Shown here one piece after another: positions 34,277 through 44,700 of a stretch of DNA of 64,000 nt. The translations under genes were made by a program, and so were the position numbers. The notes below the pieces were generated by a model that was given only the letters and a program-made list of their open reading frames with translations, searched no databases and was not told where the DNA came from. The stretch comes from Flavobacteriaceae bacterium PS02334 (lineage in GTDB: Bacteria; Bacteroidota; Bacteroidia; Flavobacteriales; Flavobacteriaceae). Location of the stretch: NCBI GenBank assembly GCA_029959295.1, contig JASCOH010000006.1, forward strand, positions 293,637-357,636. The letters run 5' to 3'. How positions within the stretch are numbered: position 1 is the stretch's first letter; each line of letters begins with the position of its first letter.

Positions 34277-34313
34277 AAAGAAGCGTTGGTCAAAAATCAA
34301 CGCTTCTTTTTTG
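34277..34313 (+). terminator. Terminator after the MazG-like gene
   Basis: AAAAGAAGCGTTG / CAACGCTTCTTTT hairpin, 9-nt loop, T tract; ends 12 nt before the aroA start. Confidence 0.88.
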
Positions 34314-34324
34314 AATAAAATACT

Positions 34325-35578
34325 ATGAATATCAAGCTCCACCAGTCTCAAACCAACCAAAAATCAGAAATAAAAGTCACCGGAAGCAAATCGGAGACCA
34401 ATAGACTTTTATTGCTTCAGGCACTTTTTTCAGATATTTCTTTAGAGAATACTTCCAATTCAGATGATTCTGAAGTAATGATGAAAGCATTAGCCCAAAA
34501 CCCTGAGCCTAAACCCCAATATCCAGAAATTATCGACATTCATCACGCCGGAACTGCAATGCGCTTTCTAACCGCTTATTTTGCAACGCAAGAAAACCGC
34601 GAAGTAATCATTACAGGTTCGCCACGAATGAAAGAACGCCCGATTAAAATTTTAGTGGAGGCTTTGCAACAACTTGGCGCTGAAATTTCATACGAAGAAA
34701 ATCAAGGATTTCCTCCAATAAAAATTACAGGAAAAAAACTTTCTAAGAGCAAAGTTTCGCTTCCTGCAGACATTAGCAGTCAATATATTTCGGCACTTTT
34801 ATTAATTGCTCCAAAATTAGAAAACGGATTAGAATTGACTTTGGAAGGAAAAATTACGTCAATTCCTTATATCAAAATGACTTTGGCTTTGCTAAATGAA
34901 ATCGGGGTGGAAACTTCGTTTGAAGGAAATAAAATCACTGTCACATCGAGCGCAGTCGAGATGCCAAAACAGTTGGTGACAGTTGAGTCAGACTGGTCTT
35001 CCGCTTCTTATTTTTATTCAATCGTAGCTTTGTCAGAAATCGGGACAGAAATAAAACTCTCAAGCTACAAGCAAAACAGCCTGCAAGGCGATTCTGTTTT
35101 AGCTGAAATTTACAAAGACTTCGGGGTAGGAACTATTTTCAATGAAGACGATTCAATTATCCTTTCAAAATCAGGAAACACAAATCTGCAATCCGCAATT
35201 TTAGATTTAAACCAAGCGCCAGATATTGCCCAAACGATTGCCGTGACTTGCTTCGGATTAGGAATCGGTTGCCATTTGACCGGTTTGCATACCTTGAAAA
35301 TTAAAGAAACGGATAGATTGGAAGCTTTAAAAACCGAGCTTGAAAAATTAGGCGCAGATATTACAGTTTCCAATGACAGCCTGACTTTAGAGATTTCTTC
35401 AGTAACAGAAAGAGACATAGCAATCGATACCTACAACGACCACAGAATGGCAATGGCTTTTGCACCGTTGGCCTTAATAACTGATTTAGTCATCAACGAT
35501 GCGGAAGTTGTATCAAAATCATTCCCAGATTTCTGGAAGGATTTAAAACAAATCGGATTTAAAGTTGAAAACCTATAA
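34325..35578 (+). CDS. aroA: 3-phosphoshikimate 1-carboxyvinyltransferase (EPSP synthase)
   Basis: 417 residues. Joins PEP to shikimate-3-phosphate. Visible motifs: VTGSKSETNRLLLLQAL at the N-terminus, HAGTAMRFLTAYFA (family NxGTxxRxL, with His in place of Asn), GSPRMKERPI, and DHRMAMAFAPLAL near the C-terminus. It lies about 9 kb after the DAHP synthase gene and behind its own terminator, so it does not belong to the attenuated operon. Confidence 0.95.
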   Translation: MNIKLHQSQTNQKSEIKVTGSKSETNRLLLLQALFSDISLENTSNSDDSEVMMKALAQNPEPKPQYPEIIDIHHAGTAMRFLTAYFATQENREVIITGSPRMKERPIKILVEALQQLGAEISYEENQGFPPIKITGKKLSKSKVSLPADISSQYISALLLIAPKLENGLELTLEGKITSIPYIKMTLALLNEIGVETSFEGNKITVTSSAVEMPKQLVTVESDWSSASYFYSIVALSEIGTEIKLSSYKQNSLQGDSVLAEIYKDFGVGTIFNEDDSIILSKSGNTNLQSAILDLNQAPDIAQTIAVTCFGLGIGCHLTGLHTLKIKETDRLEALKTELEKLGADITVSNDSLTLEISSVTERDIAIDTYNDHRMAMAFAPLALITDLVINDAEVVSKSFPDFWKDLKQIGFKVENL

Positions 35579-35645
35579 AAAAACCAGCATTTACAGCCTT
35601 TTCGCCTTAGCAAATTAGCGCCTTTAGAAAATAAACACCAAAACA

Positions 35646-35677
35646 CTTGACAACGCCTATCTCACAATCGTATATTT
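35646..35677 (+). promoter_or_regulatory. queA promoter
   Basis: TTG (35646-35648), 21-nt spacer, TATATTTG (35670-35677). Between it and the ATG at 35744 lies a run of CATAATT/CATAACT repeats (about 35708-35736), matching the words upstream of gldA. Confidence 0.65.
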
Positions 35678-35743
35678 GCAAACGTTTTAAAATTATGAAG
35701 GTCAAACTCATAATTCATAATTCATAACTCATAACTTTCATAA

Positions 35744-36793
35744 ATGAAATTATCACACTTCAGTTTCAATTTACCAAAAGAACTTCTTGCAGAATATCCA
35801 GCCGAAAACAGAGACGAATCTCGCTTGATGGTTGTAGACAGAAAAAATAAGACAATAGAGCACAAAATGTTCAAAGACGTTATCGATTATTTCGACGAAG
35901 GCGATGTAATGGTCTTGAACAATACCAAAGTTTTTCCAGCACGTTTATACGGAAACAAAGAAAAAACTGGAGCTAGAATCGAAGTTTTTTTATTGAGAGA
36001 ATTAAATGCAGAACAAAGATTGTGGGACGTTTTAGTTGATCCGGCTAGAAAAATCAGAATCGGAAACAAATTGTATTTTGGTGACGATGACTCATTAGTT
36101 GCTGAGGTGATTGACAACACGACTTCTCGTGGTAGAACTTTGCGTTTTCTTTACGACGGTTCTTACGAAGAATTCAGAAACAAATTGACAGAACTTGGAG
36201 AAACTCCAATCCCGAAATATATCAACCGTGAAGTAACGCCAGAAGATGCGGACCGTTACCAAACAATCTATGCAAAAGAAGAAGGAGCTGTTGCCGCGCC
36301 GACTGCGGGATTGCACTTCTCAAAGCACCTTTTGAAAAGATTGGAAATCAAAGGAATTGACTTCGCTGAAGTGACGCTTCACGTAGGTTTGGGAACTTTC
36401 AATCCAGTTGAGGTGGAAGATTTATCAAAACACAAAATGGATTCTGAGGAATTAAAAATCACTCAAGAAGCCTGCGATATTGTGAACAACGCAAAAGAGA
36501 AAAAGAAAAGAATCTGTGCTGTCGGAACCACTTCAATGCGTGCCATCGAAAGTTCAGTATCGTCAGCAAGAACGCTAAATCCGTTTGAAGGCTGGACAAA
36601 TAAATTCATCTTTCCTCCACACGATTTCAGCATCGCAGATTGCATGATCACTAATTTCCACACGCCAAAATCAACACTTTTGATGATGATTTCAGCGTTC
36701 ACCGGACACGATTTAATGAAAAAAGCATACGAAGAAGCGATTAAAGAAGGATACAAATTCTACTCTTACGGTGACGCAATGTTGATCATCTAA
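35744..36793 (+). CDS. queA: S-adenosylmethionine:tRNA ribosyltransferase-isomerase
   Basis: 349 residues, full length. Uses SAM to build epoxyqueuosine on tRNA. Family blocks: [20 protein letters not shown] at the start, [19 protein letters not shown] and [11 protein letters not shown] second queuosine gene, queE, is at 56001, so the pathway is present but dispersed. Followed by a terminator. Confidence 0.96.
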   Translation: MKLSHFSFNLPKELLAEYPAENRDESRLMVVDRKNKTIEHKMFKDVIDYFDEGDVMVLNNTKVFPARLYGNKEKTGARIEVFLLRELNAEQRLWDVLVDPARKIRIGNKLYFGDDDSLVAEVIDNTTSRGRTLRFLYDGSYEEFRNKLTELGETPIPKYINREVTPEDADRYQTIYAKEEGAVAAPTAGLHFSKHLLKRLEIKGIDFAEVTLHVGLGTFNPVEVEDLSKHKMDSEELKITQEACDIVNNAKEKKKRICAVGTTSMRAIESSVSSARTLNPFEGWTNKFIFPPHDFSIADCMITNFHTPKSTLLMMISAFTGHDLMKKAYEEAIKEGYKFYSYGDAMLII

Positions 36794-36816
36794 TCTGAAT
36801 TTAGATACAAAATATA

Positions 36817-36848
36817 AAATCTCGTCAGCAATGGCGAGATTTTTTTTT
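36817..36848 (+). terminator. queA terminator
   Basis: AAATCTCG / CGAGATTT, 10-nt loop, T tract. Confidence 0.85.
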
Positions 36849-36876
36849 ATTTACAGCCAACACAAAAACACACACC

Positions 36877-37042
36877 GTCATTGCGACGAAGGAAGCAATC
36901 ACATAATCAAAATAACTTCACCAAAAGAAATCCGTGCAAATCAGTGCCATCCGCCAAAATCCGCGTTGCGTGACCCAGACTTAAATGGTCTTACGTGTCA
37001 TATATGGTAAAATGATAAGATTGCTTCCTTCGTCGCAATGAC
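36877..37042. repeat. Inverted-repeat element with perfect 24-bp arms (copy 2)
   Basis: Arms 36877-36900 and 37019-37042 (GTCATTGCGACGAAGGAAGC... and its complement). Larger than copy 1 at 25125; its 118-bp interior contains ATCCGCCAAAATCCGCGTT (about 36948-36966), a word found again at about 38478. It sits right before kynU. No ORF inside. Confidence 0.8.
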
Positions 37043-37096
37043 TTCACTAAATCAATCTTTTTTCTTAATTTTACGACCAAGCAAATCAAACAACCA

Positions 37097-38377
37097 ATGA
37101 CCTTTCAAAACACCCGCGAGTTTGCACAAGAACTCGATGCACAAGATAAATTGCACCACTACAGAAACGAATTTCTCTTTCCGCAAGTCAACGGAAGAAA
37201 AGTAATCTACTTCACCGGAAATTCCCTAGGATTACAGCCAAAAAGAACCCGCGCCTTCGTGGACGAGGTCATGGACGACTGGGCAAAACTAGCCGTTGAA
37301 GGACATTTTTATTCTGAAAAGCCGTGGTGGGATTACCACGAAAGATTCGCAGCACCGTTAAGCAAAATCGTCGGAGCCTTGCCAAGCGAAGTAACCGTGA
37401 TGAACACTTTGACCGTAAATCTGCATTTGCTGATGGTGTCATTTTACCGTCCGACAGAAAAGAAATTCAAGATACTTTGCGAAGCAAAAGCGTTTCCGAG
37501 TGACCAATATATGTTCCAGAGCCAAGTTAAATTCCACGGATACAATCCGGACGATGCAATTGTGGAAATTCAACGAAGAGAAGGCGAGCACAATATCAGG
37601 CTAGAAGATGTTCTGGCAAAAATCGAAGAAATCGGCGACGAATTGGCTTTGGTTTTAATCGGAGGCGTGAACTATTACACCGGCCAAGTATTCGACATCA
37701 AAACCATCACAGAAGCGGGACACAAAGTCGGTGCTTACGTTGGTTGGGATTTAGCACACGCCGCAGGAAATATAAAATTAGAATTGCACGACTGGAACGT
37801 AGATTTCGCCGCATGGTGCAGTTATAAATACATGAACTCCGGACCCGGAAATGCGTCAGGCTGTTTCATCCACGAAGACCACCACGATAATTATGAATTG
37901 AACAGATTCTCAGGCTGGTGGGGACAAAACAAAGCAAAACGCTTTTTGATGGAACCAAAATTTACGCCAGAACCAGGCGCAAACGGCTGGCAGATCAGCA
38001 ACCTTCCAGTATTGACACTGGCTCCTTATTTGGCATCCGTAGAAATGTTCGCAGAAATTGGGATGGAGGCTTTGATTGAAAAAAGAGATAGAATTACATC
38101 GTACTTAGAATTCATTTTGCACGAAATCGACAAAGAAGTAAACAGCACATTTGAAATAATTACGCCAAGCAATCCAGACGAAAGAGCAAGCCAATTGTCA
38201 GTTTTCTTGCACGGAGAAGGCAGAAGCTTATTTGAATACCTAATGAAAAACGGCGTAATCACAGACTGGAGAGAACCAAACGTAATACGTTTAGCGCCAG
38301 TTCCGTTGTATTGCTCATTTGAAGATATGTATGAATTCGGGCAGATATTGAAAGCGGGGATTCAAGCGCACGGTTAA
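37097..38377 (+). CDS. kynU: Kynureninase
   Basis: 426 residues. PLP enzyme cleaving kynurenine or 3-hydroxykynurenine to (3-hydroxy)anthranilate and alanine. The PLP Lys is K244 in CSYKYMNSGPG; D218 in GWDLAHAAGN binds the pyridine nitrogen. With KMO at 45127 it points to the kynurenine route to NAD or tryptophan breakdown. It is flanked on both sides by pieces of the same repeat family. Confidence 0.95.
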   Translation: MTFQNTREFAQELDAQDKLHHYRNEFLFPQVNGRKVIYFTGNSLGLQPKRTRAFVDEVMDDWAKLAVEGHFYSEKPWWDYHERFAAPLSKIVGALPSEVTVMNTLTVNLHLLMVSFYRPTEKKFKILCEAKAFPSDQYMFQSQVKFHGYNPDDAIVEIQRREGEHNIRLEDVLAKIEEIGDELALVLIGGVNYYTGQVFDIKTITEAGHKVGAYVGWDLAHAAGNIKLELHDWNVDFAAWCSYKYMNSGPGNASGCFIHEDHHDNYELNRFSGWWGQNKAKRFLMEPKFTPEPGANGWQISNLPVLTLAPYLASVEMFAEIGMEALIEKRDRITSYLEFILHEIDKEVNSTFEIITPSNPDERASQLSVFLHGEGRSLFEYLMKNGVITDWREPNVIRLAPVPLYCSFEDMYEFGQILKAGIQAHG

Positions 38378-38424
38378 GAAATTATTAGAAAAAAGTAGAA
38401 AGAAATAAGAGAATTGTGGAAGTT

Positions 38425-38497
38425 GATTATGTGATTGCTTCCTTCGTCGCAATGACAAATCCGCGAAAACCAGCGTCATCCGCCAAAATCCGCGTTC
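38425..38497. repeat. Half copy of the inverted-repeat element plus shared word, after kynU
   Basis: 38425-38456 is the reverse complement of one arm of the element at 36877 plus its ACATAATC flank. It is followed at about 38478 by ATCCGCCAAAATCCGCGTT, also found inside that element. Only one arm is present. Confidence 0.75.
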
Positions 38498-38514
38498 TTA
38501 AAAAAATAAAAACA

Positions 38515-39603
38515 ATGAACAAACAAGAAAAAATAAATTCCTTCGATCCATCACAACCAGGATTAGCAGACCAAAGCATCTTCGGATTGCCATTCACAGC
38601 CGAAGAAAGCGAAATCATAATAATTCCAGTGCCGTGGGAAGTAACCGTAAGCTATGGGGCAGGAGCTTCCGAAGGACCAGAAGCAATTTTGGATGCTTCC
38701 TTCCAAGTAGATTTGCACCACCAAGAATTTCCTGAATTGTGGAAACTCGGAATGTTTTTAGACTTAAATGAACAGACCGCAAAGTGGAGCGACGACAGCG
38801 CCAAATACAAAGATTGGGCACAGCCAATCATTGAGGCTTTGGAAGCGGGCGAAGACATTCAAGCCAATAAAGATCTAAAAGCAGATCTTGACGAAATCAA
38901 CAAAGTCTGCGCACAATTAAAAGACGAAGTAAAAGAACGCGTACTATATTGGACAAAAAAAGGAAAGAAAGTCGTTCTTTTGGGAGGAGACCATTCCACA
39001 CCATTAGGATATTACGAAGCTTTGGCCACACAGCACAGCGAATTCGGATTATTGCATTTAGACGCGCACATGGATTTGAGAATTGCCTATGAAGGCTTCA
39101 CCTATTCCCACGCTTCTATTATGTACAATGCGTTGCAGATTCCGCAATTGACAAAAATCGTGCAGGTCGGGATTCGTGATTTCTGCCAGCAAGAAGTAGA
39201 AACCGCTTTTGAACAAGGCGACAGGGTAATCGTTCACACCGACACCGACTTAAAAGCAGAAACGTTCACCGGAAAAACTTGGGAACAGCAATGCGACCAC
39301 ATCATTTCGGCATTGCCGCAAAAAGTAGCCATCAGTTTTGACATCGACGGCATGTATCCTTGGTATTGCCCAAACACGGGAACGCCGGTACCGGGAGGAT
39401 TTTCGTTCGAACAGGCTGCTTATCTTTTAAGCAAGCTGGGCGAAAGCGGCAAAGAAATCATCGGATTCGATTTAGTGGAAGTTGCGCCAGGCGACGACGA
39501 CTGGGACGGAAACGTGGGCGCCAGAATGCTCTTCCACATGTGCGGGGTTTTGGCAAAAAACAACGGACTGCATGTTGGCGAGAAGATCAAATTCAACAGA
39601 TAA
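38515..39603 (+). CDS. Arginase-family (agmatinase-like) metallohydrolase
   Basis: 362 residues from ATG 38515; the frame is open further upstream but that part is repeat sequence, so the downstream ATG (MNKQEKINSFDPSQPG) is preferred. The dinuclear manganese motifs are complete: GGDHSTP, HLDAHMD and SFDIDGM. The family includes arginase, agmatinase and formimidoylglutamase; the substrate cannot be chosen from sequence. It lies directly behind kynureninase and before kynurenine monooxygenase, which raises a possible link to that pathway. Confidence 0.85.
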   Translation: MNKQEKINSFDPSQPGLADQSIFGLPFTAEESEIIIIPVPWEVTVSYGAGASEGPEAILDASFQVDLHHQEFPELWKLGMFLDLNEQTAKWSDDSAKYKDWAQPIIEALEAGEDIQANKDLKADLDEINKVCAQLKDEVKERVLYWTKKGKKVVLLGGDHSTPLGYYEALATQHSEFGLLHLDAHMDLRIAYEGFTYSHASIMYNALQIPQLTKIVQVGIRDFCQQEVETAFEQGDRVIVHTDTDLKAETFTGKTWEQQCDHIISALPQKVAISFDIDGMYPWYCPNTGTPVPGGFSFEQAAYLLSKLGESGKEIIGFDLVEVAPGDDDWDGNVGARMLFHMCGVLAKNNGLHVGEKIKFNR

Positions 39604-39626
39604 TATTTTTTAATAAAAAGCATTTA

Positions 39627-39656
39627 AAAGACGGACTCAGTGTCCGTCTTTTTTTG
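39627..39656 (+). terminator. Terminator after the arginase-family gene
   Basis: AAAGACGGAC / GTCCGTCTTT, 5-nt loop, T tract. Confidence 0.9.
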
Positions 39657-39681
39657 TTTCGCGCGCAATGAAAAATACAAT

Positions 39682-39849
39682 CGGCCTATATAAAAATCGA
39701 TCCGGCCTATGCAAAAGTTCATCCGGCCTGCCACAAAATGCATCGGGCCTATGTGAAAATCCGTTCGGCCTATGATAAAATGCAACCGGCCTTTATGAAA
39801 ATACATTCGGCCCATGCTAGAATCCATCCGGCCTATGTTAGAAGACATT
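39682..39849. repeat. Tandem array of eight 21-bp units
   Basis: Eight head-to-tail units of exactly 21 bp, consensus CGGCCTATGnnAAAATnCAT plus one base. CGGCC is almost constant, while positions 10-11 and 17 vary most. Because 21 is a multiple of 3, one minus-strand frame stays open (39848-39624) and would read repeated Gly-Arg-x-x-Phe-x-x. Unit divergence and lack of spacers exclude a CRISPR array. Confidence 0.85.
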
Positions 39850-39929
39850 CTCCCTTGAGCGGTTTCAAATTACCTTCAGGTTTTACGGAAACACGTAATT
39901 ATACTTAGAAGAAAGGGAGTAAGTTAGAT

Positions 39930-39937
39930 TATATTTG
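39930..39937 (+). promoter_or_regulatory. -7 box for the gene at 40007
   Basis: TATATTTG, an exact TAnnTTTG match, about 70 nt before the ATG. The rest of 39850-40006 shows no further feature. Confidence 0.4.
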
Positions 39938-40006
39938 CTTACAGCAAAACAAAAGCTGCTAAAATGAATATTTTGCAAATACATAGTTTTTTAAAATAGG
40001 TTAAAC

Positions 40007-40378
40007 ATGAAAAGATATATATTACCAATTGAGTACAATAATCCAAATTTTATTTTAAGGTTTAACCCCACTAGCTGGTCTGAAGCATATTGGTTTTATA
40101 ATGGACAGATCTTTACTGGAATTATGAACTATGCTAACACAAACCTCGGTTTATATGGAGAAAGCGAATTTAAAGATGGTGTTTTAAATGGCAGGCAGGT
40201 GGAATATTGGCGCGGCCTATTTATAAAAACAGAATTTTTTCAAAAGGATGATTATTGCATTGGTTCTTTTAAAAGATGGAACGAAGAAGGACTGTTAATA
40301 AGCCACGAAGAATTTGACGAATCTGGTAATTATATAAAAACGATAGTAGGTATAGAAGGACAAGAATTTAACTTCTAG
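40007..40378 (+). CDS. Hypothetical protein with MORN-variant (YwqK-like) repeats
   Basis: 123 residues, no signal peptide. Segments such as YWFYNGQIFTGIMNY, GVLNGRQVEYW and GSFKRWNEEGLLISHEEFDE follow the 'ngk..g....y..g....e..f..G' rhythm of MORN-variant repeats seen in YwqK-type proteins, some of which act as immunity proteins or antitoxins. No toxin partner is recognised nearby. Located at the left end of an accessory stretch between kynurenine genes. Confidence 0.55.
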   Translation: MKRYILPIEYNNPNFILRFNPTSWSEAYWFYNGQIFTGIMNYANTNLGLYGESEFKDGVLNGRQVEYWRGLFIKTEFFQKDDYCIGSFKRWNEEGLLISHEEFDESGNYIKTIVGIEGQEFNF

Positions 40379-40612
40379 TGAGGATTTGCAGTCGCTGCCA
40401 GCATGCGAAATATAAAGCTGGGACTAACAGCAATTTTACAAAAGCTAGATTATTTAATAATGACAGCCGTTTATACAGACAAATAAAAACCACTTATTCT
40501 ACTTCCTTTTAATTATTTTTCCTACATTAGTCCCTTAACAACTAAACAGTTAAAAAACATTTCCCCTCATAATACCACCACAAGCCATTAAATAATTTAA
40601 AATCCAATAATT

Positions 40613-41287
40613 ATGAGTACGAAGTTAAGAATTGAAGAGTATTTGCCAACGGGGTCATTTCTTGAAACCAGTTTTTCAAGAGACCGGGAAGAGTTAGAAG
40701 AAAATTTTAGTGAATTTACGCCAGGCTATCTTGCCGATTTTCAGAATCAGCTGGCTGTTGTTTCCAAATTAGAAGATTCTTTGGTTCTGACTCAAGAACA
40801 GAAAGGCGTGACCCAGAGTCTGTACGATGCAAAAGATGCAATGAACAAAGAACTTAATATTTTGTCGTTTCATTTCAAGCGCGCCAAGCTGGATACTAAA
40901 GCGATAAGCAAGGCTAAAAAAGATTTGAGTGCGGGAAATGTGGAAGGGGCCAACCTGAAGCTCAAAGCAATCATCCAGATGATTGATTCAAAAACCGAAG
41001 AATTGGAATCAAAAGGAATGAAAGCAGGCTATAGTGCCAAGCTTGCCACTAAAAACAAAGAGCTTTTAGATAAAAATGTACTGCAGAATAAGCTGATGGA
41101 TGCCCGAGGGCAGTTGGCTGAAGATAATTCAGCTGTGTATAAAGCGCTTTACAAATACATCAGCACGATTGCGCAAGCCGGAAAAATCATTTATGACGGC
41201 AAAGGAAAACGCGACGAATATATAATCTCCAAACTGGTGTCTAGAATGCGATCTAGTGGCGGCAACAAGCCCGACGAGACTGCTTAG
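40613..41287 (+). CDS. Hypothetical helical protein
   Basis: 224 residues, soluble and strongly helical: Lys/Glu/Leu-rich with heptad-like patterns from ~60 to ~200 (e.g. LYDAKDAMNKELNILSFHFK, KAIIQMIDSKTEELESKG). No recognised domain, no signal peptide. It ends in a polar GGNKPDETA tail. It stands alone with its own terminator; the 234 bp before it show no other feature except a TACATTAG box (7/8 to the -7 consensus). Confidence 0.6.
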   Translation: MSTKLRIEEYLPTGSFLETSFSRDREELEENFSEFTPGYLADFQNQLAVVSKLEDSLVLTQEQKGVTQSLYDAKDAMNKELNILSFHFKRAKLDTKAISKAKKDLSAGNVEGANLKLKAIIQMIDSKTEELESKGMKAGYSAKLATKNKELLDKNVLQNKLMDARGQLAEDNSAVYKALYKYISTIAQAGKIIYDGKGKRDEYIISKLVSRMRSSGGNKPDETA

Positions 41288-41312
41288 ACTTTCTTTAATT
41301 ATAGCAATCATA

Positions 41313-41350
41313 AAAAAAACCTGCAACTTAAATTAGTTGCAGGTTTTTTT
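41313..41350 (+). terminator. Terminator after the helical-protein gene
   Basis: ACCTGCAACT / AGTTGCAGGT around AAATT, flanked by A and T runs. Confidence 0.9.
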
Positions 41351-41355
41351 TATGC

Positions 41356-41745
41356 GTTGATACCAATTCTGTTTCCTAGATTTAAAATTCTGAAGTTGAT
41401 TTTAAATATTCTTTGTAAGAAAAATATGGAATTGAATTTCGAGATATTTCTGTAGTCCTAATTTATGAAATCGCATTATGTAAGGAAATTCAAAGTAATA
41501 TTTTGTTAAAAATGACAATTTGTGATCGTATGTTTTTAATCTGTATATTTGATGAAGTCGTTGCTAATGAAATAGTTAGAGCGATAATGTTATAGTAAGG
41601 AGAAGCCCCCTCGAAATATTATGACGAACATACTACATATACCTACCTTCCTGCAGATGAACCAGAAATCGATTCATCCACCATGAGCTTTTGCCCAAAA
41701 TTTCCGCACCCCCGAATAAATTATTAAACTTAAATTATAAAAATC
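41356..41745. other. 390-bp intergenic region with no recognised feature
   Basis: AT-rich, with no ORF of note, repeat or clear promoter. It is the upstream region of the subtilase gene. Confidence 0.6.
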
Positions 41746-44700
41746 ATGAATAATAAGATATACCTATTATTGGTCTTTTTCTTTGGCGTTTTAGGAATGA
41801 ATGCCCAAAGTGATTATTACTATTATAATAATGAAAAGGTCTATGTTGACATTGATACAAGATTTGTATCCGTTAATTCAAGTAAAGGTACAACAGACCA
41901 CTTGAAAAGCGCATCAATTGCTTATCTTAGGGTTACTCCGGTTGTTGAAGACAATGCTAGAAAATACTTGACAGGCACCGAGCCTAAAGCAAATCAAAAA
42001 TCATATTATTATGAAATTGAATTGACTGACGACATCGGCAATAATAAGGCTAACTATTCTAGCTACTTAAATAGGCTAAATGCTATTTCAGATATTTCAA
42101 AAGTTTCTCCGGTTTATAAAACTAAAAGCGGGAAAAGGCTAGGACTTTATGATAAGTTTTATGTAAAGCTTAAAAAAGCTTCTGATGCTTCTGAATTATA
42201 TGCTTATGCTGCGAATAATAATCTAGAAGTTTTAGGAAAAGATCCTTACATGCCTCTATGGTATGTTATCAGTTGTGCTAAGAATAATCCTAAGAATGCT
42301 TTAGAATTAGCAAATCAGTTTTATGAAACTAATAAATTCGCAACCGCTGAGCCAGCATTTGCTTATCACGATTTGCAAGCTAGTGTCGACCCATTATTTA
42401 ATAATCAGTGGGGTTTAAAAAATACTGGACAATATGGTACCGCTTATGCAGGTATTGATATTAAAGCTGAACAGGCATGGACTATAGCAACAGGAACAAA
42501 TGTTAAGACAGCCATTTTTGATCAAGGATTTGAAATGAATCATCCTGATTTATCTGCTAATAACTTTGGGACAGGTTTTGATGCAAATAATGGTGTGCCA
42601 CCGTCTACTATAAGAGGAAACCACGGAACTGCCTGCGCTGGGATTACAGGTGCTGTTCAAAATAATAATTTAGGAGGAAGCGGTGTTGCTCCAAATACTA
42701 AATTGGTTTCAATAAGCATAAATCTTTCGTTTTCAGATACGCCTCTTCAATTGGCAAGCGGTTTTAGCTGGGCAAGAACAAATGGAGTTGATATCATCAG
42801 CAATTCTTGGGGTGGTTACACTCCGTCAAGCGTTATAACAGATGCAATTACTGATGCCATAAATCTTGGAAGAGGAGGGAAAGGCTGTGTTGTCGTGTTT
42901 GCTGCTGGAAATGAAAATAACACAGCAATTAGATATCCAGGTAGTGCGCTTCCTAATATTTTAGTGGTTGGAGCGATGAGCCCTTGTGGACAAAGAAAAA
43001 GCTTTACCTCTTGTGATGGCGAGAATTTTTGGGGGAGCTGTTATGGAACCCAATTAGATGTAGTAGCACCTGGTGTTAAAATGGCAACTACTGACAGACA
43101 AGGAGTTCCGGGATATACAACAACAGATTATACTCCAGATTTTAATGGAACATCTTCCGCATGTCCTGTAGTAGCCGGAGTCTGTGCTTTAATTCTTTCT
43201 GCTAACCCTTGCCTGACAAGTAAACAAGTTCGAGATATTATCGAGCAAACCTCTCAAAAAGTGGGTGGCTATTCTTATACCACAACAGTTGGAAGACCAA
43301 ACGGAACTTGGAATAACGAAATGGGATATGGCTTAGTAAACGCATACGCTGCTGTTCAGATGGCACAGCAAATGTATTCAGCTTCTTTAGATTTATATGT
43401 AAAAGATACATCTGCAGATATTGGTACGCAACCTAATAATATTTCGCCTTACATGTGGGCGAGTGAAGATATCTGGGTAAGAAATTATGCAGATAATGGT
43501 TTGGTGCATCAAAACCCAGATTACAGCCCGACCAATCCAAATTACATCTATGTAAGAGTAAGAAATAAAAGCTGTGTGGCATCTTTAGGAACAGAAAAAT
43601 TAAAATTGTATTGGGCAAAAGCAGGCACATCTTTATCATGGCCACTTAACTGGAACGGTACGCTTTTCCAAAGTGGCGTATTGATGGGCGCGCCAACGGG
43701 GACATTAAATATTCCTGTTTTACAGCCAGGGCAAGAAGTTATTCTTCAATTTGCATGGAATGTCCCAAATCCGAGCAATTACTTTCCAATAAATTCAGAT
43801 CCATGGCATTTTTGTCTATTAGCTAGAGTGGAAGCAACGAATGATCCGATGGCTATTGCAGAAACAACCGACCTGAACATGAATGTCAAAAATAACAATA
43901 ACATTGCCTGGAAAAATGTAACTGTTGTCGATATTCTTGCCAATGGAGGCATAGGCGGTGTTGTTGGTGTTGGAAATCCAACAAGAGTACCTAAAAAATA
44001 TACTTTAGAATTCGTTGCCGATGTGCCACAGGGCGGAAGGCCGATCTTTGAGCAGGCTGAAGTAGCTGTGAAAATGGATGACAGGCTTTTACGCGCTTGG
44101 CGAGCTGGCGGCGGCAACGCTAGGGGATTTGAAAATACGGGTGAAGAGAACCGAAAAATCGTCAGAGGCAATAATGCAACACTTAATAATATTTATTTTG
44201 AGCCAAACGAACTCGGAACGCTGAATCTGACCTTCAATTTCTTGACGACAACAGTAACTGACCAAACCGATTTCGTGTTTAATATTGTTCAAAAAGATGC
44301 AGAAACGGGTGCCGTAGTCGGAGGTGAAACTTACATGATTACCAAAGGTAAAGAACGCGCCAGATTAGTTACTGCTGATGCCGGAAGCGATGTAAGAGCT
44401 GATAAAAATGAAGTGGTAACTTTAAGCGCCGCTCAAATTAATGAAGCGGCAATTTATAATTGGTATGACGCTTCAGGAAAATTAGTGTATCAAGGAAAAG
44501 ACTTGACGGTTTCTGTTGACGTGGCTAAAAAATACAAGCTAGAAGTCATTGCATTAGCAGATGGTTTTAAAGATTATGCGGAAGTTAAGGTAAACTTGAA
44601 TCCAAGTTCTTTAGATATCATGGCGCCAAATCCTACTAAAAACAATGTGACTATCGGCTATAAATTAAACGGTGCAAGCTCAGCTTATCTGATGATTGTT

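Noticed and set aside
38416-38514. Longer N-terminus of the arginase-family protein
   Set aside because: The extension is translated repeat DNA (half inverted-repeat element); ATG 38515 is preferred.
39624-39848. 74-codon minus-strand ORF with heptad repeats
   Set aside because: The frame is open mainly because the repeat period is 21 bp; variation is at non-silent codon positions and no promoter or ribosome site is evident. Kept as a finding, not annotated as a gene.
39682-39849. CRISPR array
   Set aside because: Units are contiguous and degenerate, without spacers, and no cas genes are present.
40007-41287. Toxin-antitoxin or contact-dependent immunity pair
   Set aside because: The MORN/YwqK-like protein would fit an antitoxin or immunity role, but the next gene shows no toxin fold, and the spacing (234 bp) and separate terminators argue against a pair.
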